Positions 44,305-52,627 of a stretch of DNA of 64,000 bases are shown one piece after another (position 1 is the first letter of the stretch; the number at the start of each line of letters is the position of its first letter). The notes under the pieces are model-generated. The model was given only the letters and a program-made list of their open reading frames with translations, searched no databases and was not told the DNA's origin. Source of the DNA: an uncultured Pseudomonadales bacterium (GTDB taxonomy: Bacteria > Pseudomonadota > Gammaproteobacteria > Pseudomonadales > Azotimanducaceae); assembly GCA_951813295.1 (NCBI GenBank), contig CATOTI010000002.1:3110522-3174521 (forward strand), given 5' to 3'. A program made the position numbers and the translations under genes.

Positions 44305-45104
44305 CGGTCGATCTCGCTCCCGGCCCCGTCGAGCAGACGCATGAGGAGCGACAACAGATCGTCAAACGTGTGCTCGGAGATCTCGAACGACGGCTCGGCG
44401 ATCGTCTGGTCGCCATCGCGGCCTATGGTTCTTATGCGCGCGGATCGGATGGTCCTTTTTCCGACATCGAACTCCTCACGATCGTGGCGGGCGAGGGCAT
44501 CGATCAGTCGCTCGAGTGGGTCTACGGGGCCAACAAGATCGAGATCAACTTCCAATCCCGAGACATGTTCGAAGCCGACCTTTTGAACACCGAGGAAGAG
44601 GACTGGGCGATCTGGAAGGGCGCTTATCTCGACCTCGTGTGCCTGGCGGGGGACCCGACGGTGTTTGACGGAGCGCGTGAACGGCTTCTCTCACCACCCG
44701 AGGCCGAATTCGACGATCTCGTCGCGATGCTCGCCATCGTCGTGTTCGAACTCGTCGGCAAGGTTCGCAATGCAGTCGCCCGCGGAGACGTACAAGCGCT
44801 TCCGATTCTGGCGTTCGAAGTGGCTTACAGGATCGCGTTGTTGCTCGGTGCGTACCACCGGCAGTGCTACACAACCGGCACGAGCGTCTTTCCAGAAGCG
44901 AGCGAACTGAAGTCCCACCCGGGCGGATTTGATGATCTCGTCCGGCGCGTTCAGGCAGGTGATCTGGTCGACTCGACCGGCGTTGCGGCTGCGATCGAAG
45001 CCGCCTGGTCGGGCCTGGCCGTATGGATGACCGCCCAAGGTATCGACTGGGGCGCGCGGGTCGGCTGGCCGCTCGACGACCTCTCGAGCGATTGGCCCGA
45101 TTAG
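44301..45104 (+). CDS. Nucleotidyltransferase, kanamycin nucleotidyltransferase (ANT(4'))-like
   Basis: A 267-residue protein that aligns by eye along its whole length with kanamycin nucleotidyltransferase. Seen: AYGSYARGSDGPFSDIELL (Asp55 and Glu57 in the KNTase-specific D-x-E form), EWVYGANKIEINF (two further metal-site Glu), VVFELVGKVRN (Glu150, aligned with the general base) and HRQCYTTGTSVFPEA. Known relatives transfer AMP to aminoglycosides. Chromosomal setting and coupling to a CoA-transferase-like gene make native metabolic function equally possible. GTG 44301 overlaps the upstream stop. Confidence 0.82.
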   Translation: MTVDLAPGPVEQTHEERQQIVKRVLGDLERRLGDRLVAIAAYGSYARGSDGPFSDIELLTIVAGEGIDQSLEWVYGANKIEINFQSRDMFEADLLNTEEEDWAIWKGAYLDLVCLAGDPTVFDGARERLLSPPEAEFDDLVAMLAIVVFELVGKVRNAVARGDVQALPILAFEVAYRIALLLGAYHRQCYTTGTSVFPEASELKSHPGGFDDLVRRVQAGDLVDSTGVAAAIEAAWSGLAVWMTAQGIDWGARVGWPLDDLSSDWPD

Positions 45105-46396
45105 GATCCGGTCGGCATCGCCTCGGACGTGCGCCGGTTGTTCATGAACATCATGACGAGACTGGCGCCGAGTCCCAGGGCGGCAAACACCGAAAGGAAA
45201 AGGAAGAAGTGCTGGTGACCGAGGGCGCCAGGGTTGGCGTCGATCATGAGGCCGGCGACGTAGGCGACGAAGATGTCGGGCGTGTAGCCGACGACCGAGA
45301 CGATCCCGACGGCGGTACCGGTGACGTGCCCCGGCACGCTCGATTCTTCGAAGAGAGCGAAATAGAGCCCACGGAGACCGAAGAAAGCCGCGCAGGCGAC
45401 GAAGATGTTGCCGAGCAGGAAGACGATCCCGGCCACGTCTGGCGAGACGATGCCGAAGAGAAGCTGTGTGACGAGGGCTACCGCAAAGCAGATCACGATC
45501 GTCCTCGAAACACCGAGTTTGTCGCCGATGAAACCGGCGGCGAGTGCCGCGATCGGTCGGATCCATGCGCCGAGCGTCGCGATCTGCGCGGCTTCGACCT
45601 CGTCGACGCCGTACGCCTCGACGGCGAAGAGCGAGTAGTTGTCGAATCCCTTGAAGACGACGTATGCCGCTAAGAGCACCGTCGCCTGCAACCAGACCGC
45701 GGGCAGGCGGACGACGGTCATGATGCCGTTCCAGACGGCGGCAGCATCGCGATGCTCGCGCTTGCCCGACACCGGATCGTTATCCGGAATCGCGAACCAG
45801 ACGAAGATGCCCGTGAGAAAGGTGACGACGGTGTAGCCGTAGATGACGAGTCCGAGGGCATCTTCCTTGTCGGCCATCGAGGCGACTTCGTAGCCGTCCG
45901 GGAAGGCGAGCGCGAAGACGATCACCCCGATGGATGCGAGTCCGGCCTGGAGCAATCCCCGGCCGCCGTCGAGGATCCCGTAGGCCCGACCTTGGGAGTC
46001 TGTTCCGCCCCAGTCGCGCGTCGCGCGGATCAGCGCCGCCCAGAAGAGCAGGATCGTGGTGACGCCGAAGAAACCCCAGATCCACGCCGATCCGACGTAG
46101 CCGGGGAACGTTGCCATGTAGATGCCGCCGGCGGCCGTGCTCCACAGCGAAAATGCGAGAAGCTTTCTTGCCGAGTAGCGATCCGCCAACGGCCCGCCGG
46201 GGAAGTAGGCAATCATCGCCGTGATGCCATAGATCGCCTGGGCGGCACCTAGCTCTGTTGCGGTGACGCCGAATACCTCCATCACGGTCGGGCGAAAAAA
46301 GCGCGTGATATGGAACGGCAACGCATAAACCGTCTCGCCGGCGACGATCAGGCCGATCATGAAGATCAGCCGGCTCCGGAAATCGTCGCGGTTCAT
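45101..46396 (-). CDS. MFS transporter, nitrate/nitrite-porter-like group
   Basis: A 431-residue protein with 12 predicted helices. Cytoplasmic loop motif GGPLADRYSARKLLAFS between helices 2 and 3 and the FIGDKLGVSR repeat between 8 and 9 are classic MFS signatures. It resembles glycerol-3-phosphate/nitrate-porter type carriers generally; the substrate is unknown. AGGAGAAG lies before ATG 46396. Its end overlaps the nucleotidyltransferase end by four bases, so the two are convergent. Confidence 0.88.
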   Translation of the reverse strand: MNRDDFRSRLIFMIGLIVAGETVYALPFHITRFFRPTVMEVFGVTATELGAAQAIYGITAMIAYFPGGPLADRYSARKLLAFSLWSTAAGGIYMATFPGYVGSAWIWGFFGVTTILLFWAALIRATRDWGGTDSQGRAYGILDGGRGLLQAGLASIGVIVFALAFPDGYEVASMADKEDALGLVIYGYTVVTFLTGIFVWFAIPDNDPVSGKREHRDAAAVWNGIMTVVRLPAVWLQATVLLAAYVVFKGFDNYSLFAVEAYGVDEVEAAQIATLGAWIRPIAALAAGFIGDKLGVSRTIVICFAVALVTQLLFGIVSPDVAGIVFLLGNIFVACAAFFGLRGLYFALFEESSVPGHVTGTAVGIVSVVGYTPDIFVAYVAGLMIDANPGALGHQHFFLFLSVFAALGLGASLVMMFMNNRRTSEAMPTGS

Positions 46397-46418
46397 CGCT
46401 TCTCCTGGGATGCGCGGT

Positions 46419-47195
46419 CTAGCGTTCGTAGAAATCGGCGCCGTGCCGAGGATTGATGCCCTGCGTCATTCGCAACAGCGCTTTCTGACGATCGGTCATG
46501 GCGTCGAGCCATTCCGGCTGGAATTCTTCGTGTGGATCGCATTGGAATCTCAGCCACGCGCCGTATCGATAGTGGCCGAATAACGACACCCTCGGCTCAA
46601 TCGATCGATTCGCGCCGCCGCCGTGCCACGTTTGACCGTGAAAGACGATCACACTACCAGCGCGAACGGTCGGTTGCTGTGCGTGGATGACATCGAACGC
46701 GGCTGGTGGTTCAGGCAGGCCGCTTTGGTGGCTGCCCGGTACGACCCACGTCGCGCCGTTCTCTGGGGATGCGTCCTGCAGCGCCCAGACCGTATTCATC
46801 ATGACGGGGGCTTCGTGACCGTAACGTGCGAGCCCCATCGGTACGTCGCTGTGCAGCGTTTGGCGCGGATCGCCCGGACGCACGATGCGGGCGCTCAGGC
46901 TGCCGAGAATGATGTCCTCGCCCATCAACGATTCGACGAGCGGCAGCACACGCGGATGGTCGATCATCGGCAGGAACATCGGGTCGAGCGCCACAACGTT
47001 GGCGAGGTGGCGGGCGATGCCACGATGGTGCGTATCGACGCCGATCCGTGCTTCGGTGTCGAGCACGAACTCGCGCATTGCGCCTGCTTCGTCCGCGCTC
47101 AACACGTCCGGGACGACCGTGAAGCCGAAAACGCGGAGCTCGTGCTGCTGCTGTGCACTTGCGCCGGGTTTGTCGTCGATCGCGGGATAGCTCAT
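46419..47195 (-). CDS. Phytanoyl-CoA dioxygenase family protein
   Basis: A 258-residue Fe(II)/2-oxoglutarate dioxygenase. The 2-His-1-Asp triad is readable as LHSDVPMG and TWHGGGANRS, followed by Arg in EPRVSLFGHY. GATWVVPGSHQSG is the usual strand after the double-stranded beta-helix start. It lies 22 bases upstream of the MFS gene on the same strand, so cotranscription (oxygenase plus transporter) is likely. Divergent from the second MFS gene. Confidence 0.9.
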   Translation of the reverse strand: MSYPAIDDKPGASAQQQHELRVFGFTVVPDVLSADEAGAMREFVLDTEARIGVDTHHRGIARHLANVVALDPMFLPMIDHPRVLPLVESLMGEDIILGSLSARIVRPGDPRQTLHSDVPMGLARYGHEAPVMMNTVWALQDASPENGATWVVPGSHQSGLPEPPAAFDVIHAQQPTVRAGSVIVFHGQTWHGGGANRSIEPRVSLFGHYRYGAWLRFQCDPHEEFQPEWLDAMTDRQKALLRMTQGINPRHGADFYER

Positions 47196-47278
47196 GGCGC
47201 CAAGCTACACAGCTCAGTACCGTCGTACCAAATTTCTGTGGGCGAACGGCTTGAAGTCAGGGCAAATCACGGGTCCTC

Positions 47279-48472
47279 GTGCCTCGACTTGACGCCTCGC
47301 GGGGCGCGACCGCTCGTCCGCTCGTGCCGATTTCCGTGGCGACCGCCTTTTCGCTTCTGGGTGACCAGGTGCTCTATTCCGTGCTGCCGGTCTACTACCA
47401 GGAGCTCGGGATCTCGGCGGTTCAGGTTGGCATCCTGCTGTCGGTCAATCGCTGGATTCGGCTGATTACCAATCCACTGGCCCACCGCGTGGCCGGGCTG
47501 GGCTATTCGCGCTTGCTCCTCGTGGCCGCGCTCTTCCTCGGGGCGCTGACGACGTTCGGCTACGTGGCGACCTTCTCGTTCGTCCTCTTGCTTGCTGCGC
47601 GCCTCGCGTGGGGATTGGCGTGGTCCTTCATCCGCCACTTGGGCGTGCTCAGAATCATGAAGGACGTCCCGAGCGATCGTGCCGGTCGAACCATGGGGAT
47701 CTACAACGGTCTATCGCGCGTCGGTAGCGTCGTCGGACTCTTTGGCGGCGCCTTTCTCGTGGACCTCATCGGGTTTCACGAAGCGGTCGTATGGCTCGCC
47801 ATCGTTTCGCTCCTCGCCGTGCCGATCGCCTTTCGCGGATTCGGGCAAAGCGACGTCGTGGTCGAGAGCGGAAACGCGAACCGGGGCGGGACGTTCGATC
47901 GATTCAGCTTCCTCGGTTTCGTCCTGGGCGCGGCCGGTAGCGGCTTCGTGATCTCGACGCTCGGCGCCGTGTTCGATGCCCGGCTCGAGGGCGACTTGCC
48001 GTTCGGCCTGACGGCCGCGACCGTGACCGGCGCGCTTCTCGCCGTCCGCTTCATGCTCGATACCGCGGCAGCGCCATGGCTCGGGAGCGTGGCCGATCGG
48101 CTCGGCGTTCGCTCCAGTTCGACGGTGCTCTTCCTCATCGGGGCCGGTTCGCTCGGCGCCGCGATCGTCCTGGTTCATCCAGGTGCGGTCGCGGTCGCGG
48201 TGGTGATGTTTTTCGTCACGGCGACGGGTTTGCATGCCGGGATCGCGGGCACAGTCGCTCGCGAGGGGTCGCAACGTTTTTCGCGCTACGTCACGATGAA
48301 CGACTTCGGCGCGGCAACCGGACCAGCGTTGGGGTGGTGGTTGATGGACGTCATCGGTGAACCGACGATCGGCTTCGTTCTCGCGGCGATGCTCTATCTG
48401 CTGGCCGCGATCGCGGCGTGGCGATGGTTGACGGAAAGCGAATCGACCCGGGCGATGCGGGGAATACGTTAA
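47279..48472 (+). CDS. MFS transporter
   Basis: A 397-residue protein of about 12 hydrophobic helices. Motifs are weak versions of MFS loops: NPLAHRVAGLGYSR after helix 2, RAGRTMGIYNGLSRVGSV near helix 4-5, and SVADRLGVRSS in the second half. The substrate cannot be read. GTG 47279 is the first start in frame; 83 bases separate it from the divergent dioxygenase gene. A further dioxygenase gene follows 36 bases downstream. Confidence 0.85.
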   Translation: MPRLDASRGATARPLVPISVATAFSLLGDQVLYSVLPVYYQELGISAVQVGILLSVNRWIRLITNPLAHRVAGLGYSRLLLVAALFLGALTTFGYVATFSFVLLLAARLAWGLAWSFIRHLGVLRIMKDVPSDRAGRTMGIYNGLSRVGSVVGLFGGAFLVDLIGFHEAVVWLAIVSLLAVPIAFRGFGQSDVVVESGNANRGGTFDRFSFLGFVLGAAGSGFVISTLGAVFDARLEGDLPFGLTAATVTGALLAVRFMLDTAAAPWLGSVADRLGVRSSSTVLFLIGAGSLGAAIVLVHPGAVAVAVVMFFVTATGLHAGIAGTVAREGSQRFSRYVTMNDFGAATGPALGWWLMDVIGEPTIGFVLAAMLYLLAAIAAWRWLTESESTRAMRGIR

Positions 48473-48508
48473 CGTTTACGCTTTCTAGCCTGAGGTTTGG
48501 GGGTAGCC

Positions 48509-49318
48509 GTGTCTTACACCATGACGGACGAACAGCGTTTTCTCTTCGATACGCGTGGCTACTTCATCATCCCGGACGTGTTGAGTGAGCATCAGATCGA
48601 GACGCTGAAGGCGACCATCAAAAACTCCACGGAGCAGTTCCCGCCCGTGCCCCAGTCAGAAGGCCCGTTGCATTGGCACAGGCTCTGGCGCGACCTGTTG
48701 GATCTGCCGCATCTCTCGCCGATCCTCGAGGAAATCATCGGTAATCCGCGTCGGGTTCCGGACGCGATGCCGTCGTTCCGCCTGGACCACATCAACGTGC
48801 ACACGCACGTCGCGAAGGGCTTCAAGGGCGGCATGCTGCACGGTGGGTGGAACACCGTCACGGGCTTCTTTCGCTACGACAACGGCCGTTTCTACAACGG
48901 TCTGACGACGGTTTCGTTCGAGCTATACGACACCGCACCGAACGATGGTGGGTTCGCCTGCATTCCCGGTTCGCACAAGGGCAACGTCGCGATGCCTGAG
49001 GGATGGGCGGATCTGAGTCAGGGAATCCCGGAAGCCGTCGCGCGCGTGGCGGCGACGCCTGGCGACGCGATCATCTTCACCGAAGCGCTCATCCACGGCA
49101 CGTTGCCGTGGACGGTGGATTCGCCCCGAACGACGGTGTTCTACAAGTTTTCGCCGCACGCGCTGACCTGGTCGGCCGACTTCTTCGAGCCCCGGGATTT
49201 CTACGACTATTCGGACATGGACGATCGGAAACTCGCCATCCTCGAGCCGCCGAACGCGCGCTACCGGCATCGCCCGACGGCGCTCGAGCCGCGCGACGCG
49301 GAGACCACCGACGCCTGA
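48509..49318 (+). CDS. Phytanoyl-CoA dioxygenase-like protein with HxG in place of HxD
   Basis: A 269-residue cupin-fold oxygenase relative. GGFACIPGSHKGN is the recognisable core and the distal His is in ALIHGTLPW with Arg in SPRTTVFY. At the first iron-binding site it reads LHGGWN (His at 48839-48841), so the carboxylate ligand is Gly. HxG or HxA sites occur in Fe/2-oxoglutarate halogenases, but related sequences with LHGG exist in other bacteria with no known activity. GTG 48509 has GGGGG upstream; TTG 48497 or ATG 48521 are alternatives. Confidence 0.8.
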   Translation: MSYTMTDEQRFLFDTRGYFIIPDVLSEHQIETLKATIKNSTEQFPPVPQSEGPLHWHRLWRDLLDLPHLSPILEEIIGNPRRVPDAMPSFRLDHINVHTHVAKGFKGGMLHGGWNTVTGFFRYDNGRFYNGLTTVSFELYDTAPNDGGFACIPGSHKGNVAMPEGWADLSQGIPEAVARVAATPGDAIIFTEALIHGTLPWTVDSPRTTVFYKFSPHALTWSADFFEPRDFYDYSDMDDRKLAILEPPNARYRHRPTALEPRDAETTDA

Positions 49319-49325
49319 ACGTGCG

Positions 49326-50594
49326 CTAGCCCTCGGGCTCGCGGCGCTCCTCTTTGAAGAACCACAGCACGGCCGCGGCGGCGATCAACAACCCACCCAT
49401 GATCACGAATTCGTCGCTGAAGCTTAGGTTCGCGCCGACGGCGGCGAGAATCCCCGAGCCGACCGTCCGGCTCAGGTTCGACAGTGACATGTAGATTGCG
49501 AACTGCGTCGCCGCCATCTGCGATTGGCAGATGTTCATTGCGAGCACGATGAACGCGATGAAGATGAGCTGACTCACGATCAAGACGGCGGCGAACGAGC
49601 CGATGACGAACGGCATCGAAGTCCAGTAGTCGCTCATCAATACGAAGCCGATGTGGATTGCGGCCGAGGCAAGAAACGCGATGAACAGAAATCGTTTGGC
49701 GCCGACCTTGTCGATGACCGGGCCGAAGAAGATCCCGGTGACGGCGGCCGTCACGCCCATCACGGCATAGAGCCCGGCGTATTCGTTCCCCGTCACACCG
49801 ACTTCCTGTGTCGCGAAGACGGGCAGGATGGCGTTCGCGAATCCGTCGCGGATGCGGTTGAGAAGCTCCATGCCGATCAGGATCAAGCTGGTCGGCAGGA
49901 CCAAAACTTTGATGAGCTGGCGGAAATAGGTCGAGATCGTCGGATCCATCTCGTGATCGACGTCGACAGCCGCGCCCTCGGTCCAGGGCAGTCGCTTCTC
50001 GCCCGCACGTTCCCTTACGACGATACCCACGACGAGGATGACTGCGACCGTGACCGCGCAGACGATCGCCGTTGTCGCGAGCCCCGCCGTGGTTATCAGG
50101 AAGCTGCAGATGTAGCTGAACGACGAGTAGCCCGCGACCTGGCCGAAAGCCATGAAGGAATTGGCGCGGCCTCGATCCTCGATCGGCAGGATGTCGATCG
50201 CCATCCCGTCGACGGCGACGTCCTGGGTGGCGGCGAACGAATTCGAGATGAACCCGAGCGCCATGAGGAGCGCAAGATCGCCTTCGGCCGAGCCAAATGC
50301 CGCCATCAGGACGAATGAAAGGACGAGCCCCGTTTGCGCGATGAGCACCCAGGGACGCCTGAATCCCATGGGAAGGAACGTCAAGCGATCCATGAACGGC
50401 CCCATGATGAGCTTCACGCCCCACGGGAAGCCGACGACGGCGAGAAAAAGGCCGACTTCCTCGGCCGAACGTCCCTGCTCGCCGAAGTAGGCGGGCAGCG
50501 CGATGGTCAGGAGTGCGATCGGCACACCTTGAGCGAAATAGAAGGCCGAAAAGGTCGCGAATCTGAGCCAGCGCGACTCGCTGAGTGACTTCAA
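49326..50594 (-). CDS. MFS transporter, AmpG/PAT-like
   Basis: A 422-residue 12-helix transporter. FYFAQGVPIALLTIALPAYF and VVGFPWGVKLIMGPFMDR match the AmpG-type/acetyl-CoA transporter branch, and ATQDVAVDGMAID is its third-helix signature. Members move muropeptides or acetyl-CoA-like compounds; substrate is unknown here. No ATG lies near the front: TTG 50594 directly before KSLSESRW is the best start, with a weak ribosome-binding site, and longer starts add non-homologous text. Convergent with the upstream dioxygenase gene. Confidence 0.85.
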   Translation of the reverse strand: MKSLSESRWLRFATFSAFYFAQGVPIALLTIALPAYFGEQGRSAEEVGLFLAVVGFPWGVKLIMGPFMDRLTFLPMGFRRPWVLIAQTGLVLSFVLMAAFGSAEGDLALLMALGFISNSFAATQDVAVDGMAIDILPIEDRGRANSFMAFGQVAGYSSFSYICSFLITTAGLATTAIVCAVTVAVILVVGIVVRERAGEKRLPWTEGAAVDVDHEMDPTISTYFRQLIKVLVLPTSLILIGMELLNRIRDGFANAILPVFATQEVGVTGNEYAGLYAVMGVTAAVTGIFFGPVIDKVGAKRFLFIAFLASAAIHIGFVLMSDYWTSMPFVIGSFAAVLIVSQLIFIAFIVLAMNICQSQMAATQFAIYMSLSNLSRTVGSGILAAVGANLSFSDEFVIMGGLLIAAAAVLWFFKEERREPEG

Positions 50595-50726
50595 AGACTT
50601 ACTCGTGATCGTCGAAGCGAGCCAATCTACGGGAGATGGGTCGTTGCACGCCAACGCACAGCCCGGGCAAGACGAGAGCGGGTGGGTGTAGGGTCCGTTC
50701 AGACGTGCTTTGAGGTGGACAGCCTG

Positions 50727-51071
50727 ATGAAAGAGCCGAAATGCTTGAAGTTCCTGTTGTTGGTGATGTCGATCGTCTGTGTGGTACCGAACCTTGCGGC
50801 GGAGGCGGAGCCGACGCCCGATGAGACCGCGCCTGACGAGAAGCCGGCGGCGGGTGCCTGGGCGACGCTCCAGGATGCGACGGATCCCGATATCGTCGCC
50901 GTCCGCCGCGTACTCGAAGTCCTGATCCAGGACCGACGGCGGACCGTGGTGACGGTGCCGCCGCGCGCTTCGGCCGAGACGGCGGGTGACGTCCGCTCGC
51001 TCGAGTCGCGCATCCGACGTCTCGAGTCCGAAGTTCAATACTTGAGAAGTCGTGTCGATCGTCTGCGTTGA
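50727..51071 (+). CDS. Small secreted coiled-coil protein, hypothetical
   Basis: A 114-residue protein: signal peptide (to about residue 26, ending NLAAEA), a Pro/Asp/Glu-rich linker (PTPDETAPDE), then a heptad-like C-terminus (SLESRIRRLESEVQYLRSR) that would form a coiled coil. No family recognised. It could be a periplasmic or cell-envelope adaptor. ATG 50727 is chosen because the signal peptide starts right after it. Next gene is a CoA-transferase-like gene 78 bases downstream. Confidence 0.6.
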   Translation: MKEPKCLKFLLLVMSIVCVVPNLAAEAEPTPDETAPDEKPAAGAWATLQDATDPDIVAVRRVLEVLIQDRRRTVVTVPPRASAETAGDVRSLESRIRRLESEVQYLRSRVDRLR

Positions 51072-51148
51072 CGCCCTGTTGGCTCAACGATGGCTCGTGC
51101 GGGGATATCCGTTAGTCTCTTGTCGCGATGAGCCCACGAGAGCGGTAG

Positions 51149-52555
51149 ATGGCTGATATAGATCGAGCGGTTTTTCGTGACGCGTTGCGGCAACTGACGA
51201 CGATCGCGGACGATCCGGGTGCGGCGGATCGCGCGGACGTCGACTGGCAAGCGCGGGCGTTGCCCTCACGTTTCCGGCTGGCGGAGATCGCCGCGGCGTC
51301 GCAACTCGCGGGCGCGCTGGCTGCGGATCGTTTGATGGCGGGCGAAGGCCGCGCCACGGCGAATTCGCGGCACTGCGAAGCCGCGCTCATGAGCTACAGC
51401 TTTCTCGACTTCGAGGACGACGCTCGGGCGCCGATGCGTTTTGCGGCGGATCGACCGCTCGCGAGTGGCTTCCAGCGGACCGGCGACGGACGATGGATGT
51501 TTCTGCACGCGGGGTTTCCACACAACACCGAGAGTCTGTTGGAGCTTTTTGGTCATCCGCGAGACGCCGATGCGATGCGTCGCGTCCTCAATGGCTGGGA
51601 AGCACCGGCGCTCGAAGCGGAGATCATGCAGCGGGGACTCTGCAGCGCCATGGTTCGCACACCCGATGAGTTCGATGCGAGCGAACCGGCTCGGGTTCTT
51701 GCCGAACGCCCCGTGGTCGAGATCCTGAAGATTGGTGAAGCTCCACCGCGTGCCAGACAGCGTGGCGCTGACCGCCCGCTTTCGGATCACCGCGTGCTGG
51801 ATCTGACCCGCGTATTGGCCGGGCCGACCTGCGCCCGCACGCTTGCAAGCTACGGTGCCGAAGTGCTGCGCGTCGGCTCGAAGGATCTGCCGTTCGTCGC
51901 ACCGTTCATTGCGGATACGGGGCTCGGTAAACGCAACACCTTCATCGAACTCAAGACCGAGACCGGCGCCGCCGAACTCGACGCGTTGCTCCCCGACGCC
52001 GACGTCTTTTCGCAGGGCTATCGCGGCGGGGCGATGGAACGGCTCGGGTTCGGCCCCGAGCAAGTCGCGGAAAAGAGCCCGGGAATCGTCTACGTCTCGA
52101 TCAATTGTTACGGCCACGAAGGGCCGTGGCGCACTATTCCTGGTTGGGAGCAGCTCGCGCAGACGGTGTCGGGGGTCGCGCATCTGCACGGCGAACACGT
52201 CAACGACGGCGTGCCGTTGCTACAGCCCGCCGCGGTGACCGACTACACGACAGGATTCCTGGCGGCTTTTGGTGCTTTGGTTGCGCTTCATCGTCAGCGC
52301 ACGGAAGGCGGTTCGTATTGGGTGCGCGTGTCGCTGACCCGCAGCGCGCTTTGGCTCCGTTCCCTGGGGCTTTCGAGCGATGCCGACGCCGATGCGATCA
52401 AAGGCGAGGAACGCCGGACAATGCAAAAAGCCTGCGTCACGTCGTCCTGGGGCGTCATGCGCCACCTCGCGGCATCGGTCGGTCTATCGTCGACCGACGT
52501 CGGTTGGCGCCGACCACCCAGTGAACTCGGCACGGCGCCTGGGAGCTGGGGCTAG
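51149..52555 (+). CDS. CaiB/BaiF CoA-transferase family protein, reversed two-domain order (paralogue of the one at 43 kb)
   Basis: A 468-residue protein with the same odd order as the 43-kb gene: a CaiB C-terminal-like region (residues 1-200, with GDGRWMFLHAGFPHNTESLL) in front and the canonical domain (HRVLDLTRVLAGPTCARTLA) behind. Where the active-site Asp is expected the sequence is GWEQLAQTVSGV, i.e. Glu. The nucleotide-binding-like GFGPEQVAEKSP loop is intact. Function is not known; CoA-transfer without Asp is doubtful. Short distance to the acyl-CoA carboxylase gene (72 bases) suggests shared use of acyl-CoA. Confidence 0.82.
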   Translation: MADIDRAVFRDALRQLTTIADDPGAADRADVDWQARALPSRFRLAEIAAASQLAGALAADRLMAGEGRATANSRHCEAALMSYSFLDFEDDARAPMRFAADRPLASGFQRTGDGRWMFLHAGFPHNTESLLELFGHPRDADAMRRVLNGWEAPALEAEIMQRGLCSAMVRTPDEFDASEPARVLAERPVVEILKIGEAPPRARQRGADRPLSDHRVLDLTRVLAGPTCARTLASYGAEVLRVGSKDLPFVAPFIADTGLGKRNTFIELKTETGAAELDALLPDADVFSQGYRGGAMERLGFGPEQVAEKSPGIVYVSINCYGHEGPWRTIPGWEQLAQTVSGVAHLHGEHVNDGVPLLQPAAVTDYTTGFLAAFGALVALHRQRTEGGSYWVRVSLTRSALWLRSLGLSSDADADAIKGEERRTMQKACVTSSWGVMRHLAASVGLSSTDVGWRRPPSELGTAPGSWG

Positions 52556-52570
52556 CAGAGCCTCGCCCGC

Positions 52571-52591
52571 CCGCCCGATTTCCACGGGCGG
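52571..52591 (+). repeat. Inverted repeat (7-bp stem) in the carboxylase leader
   Basis: CCGCCCG (52571-52577) pairs with CGGGCGG (52585-52591) across a seven-base loop. It is the first of two hairpins between the CoA-transferase-like gene and the acyl-CoA carboxylase gene. No T-run follows, so a simple terminator is unlikely. Confidence 0.6.
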
Positions 52592-52595
52592 TATA

Positions 52596-52623
52596 GTCCG
52601 CCGCTTCGAGCGAAGCGGCGGAC
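52596..52623 (+). promoter_or_regulatory. Perfect 13-bp hairpin ending four bases before the carboxylase ATG
   Basis: GTCCGCCGCTTCG (52596-52608) is the exact reverse complement of CGAAGCGGCGGAC (52611-52623), with only AG between. It would be extremely stable in RNA and covers the place where a ribosome-binding site should be; none is seen outside it. It could control translation of the carboxylase or be part of a cryptic repeat. No protein or RNA ligand can be named. Confidence 0.65.
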
Positions 52624-52627
52624 CACG

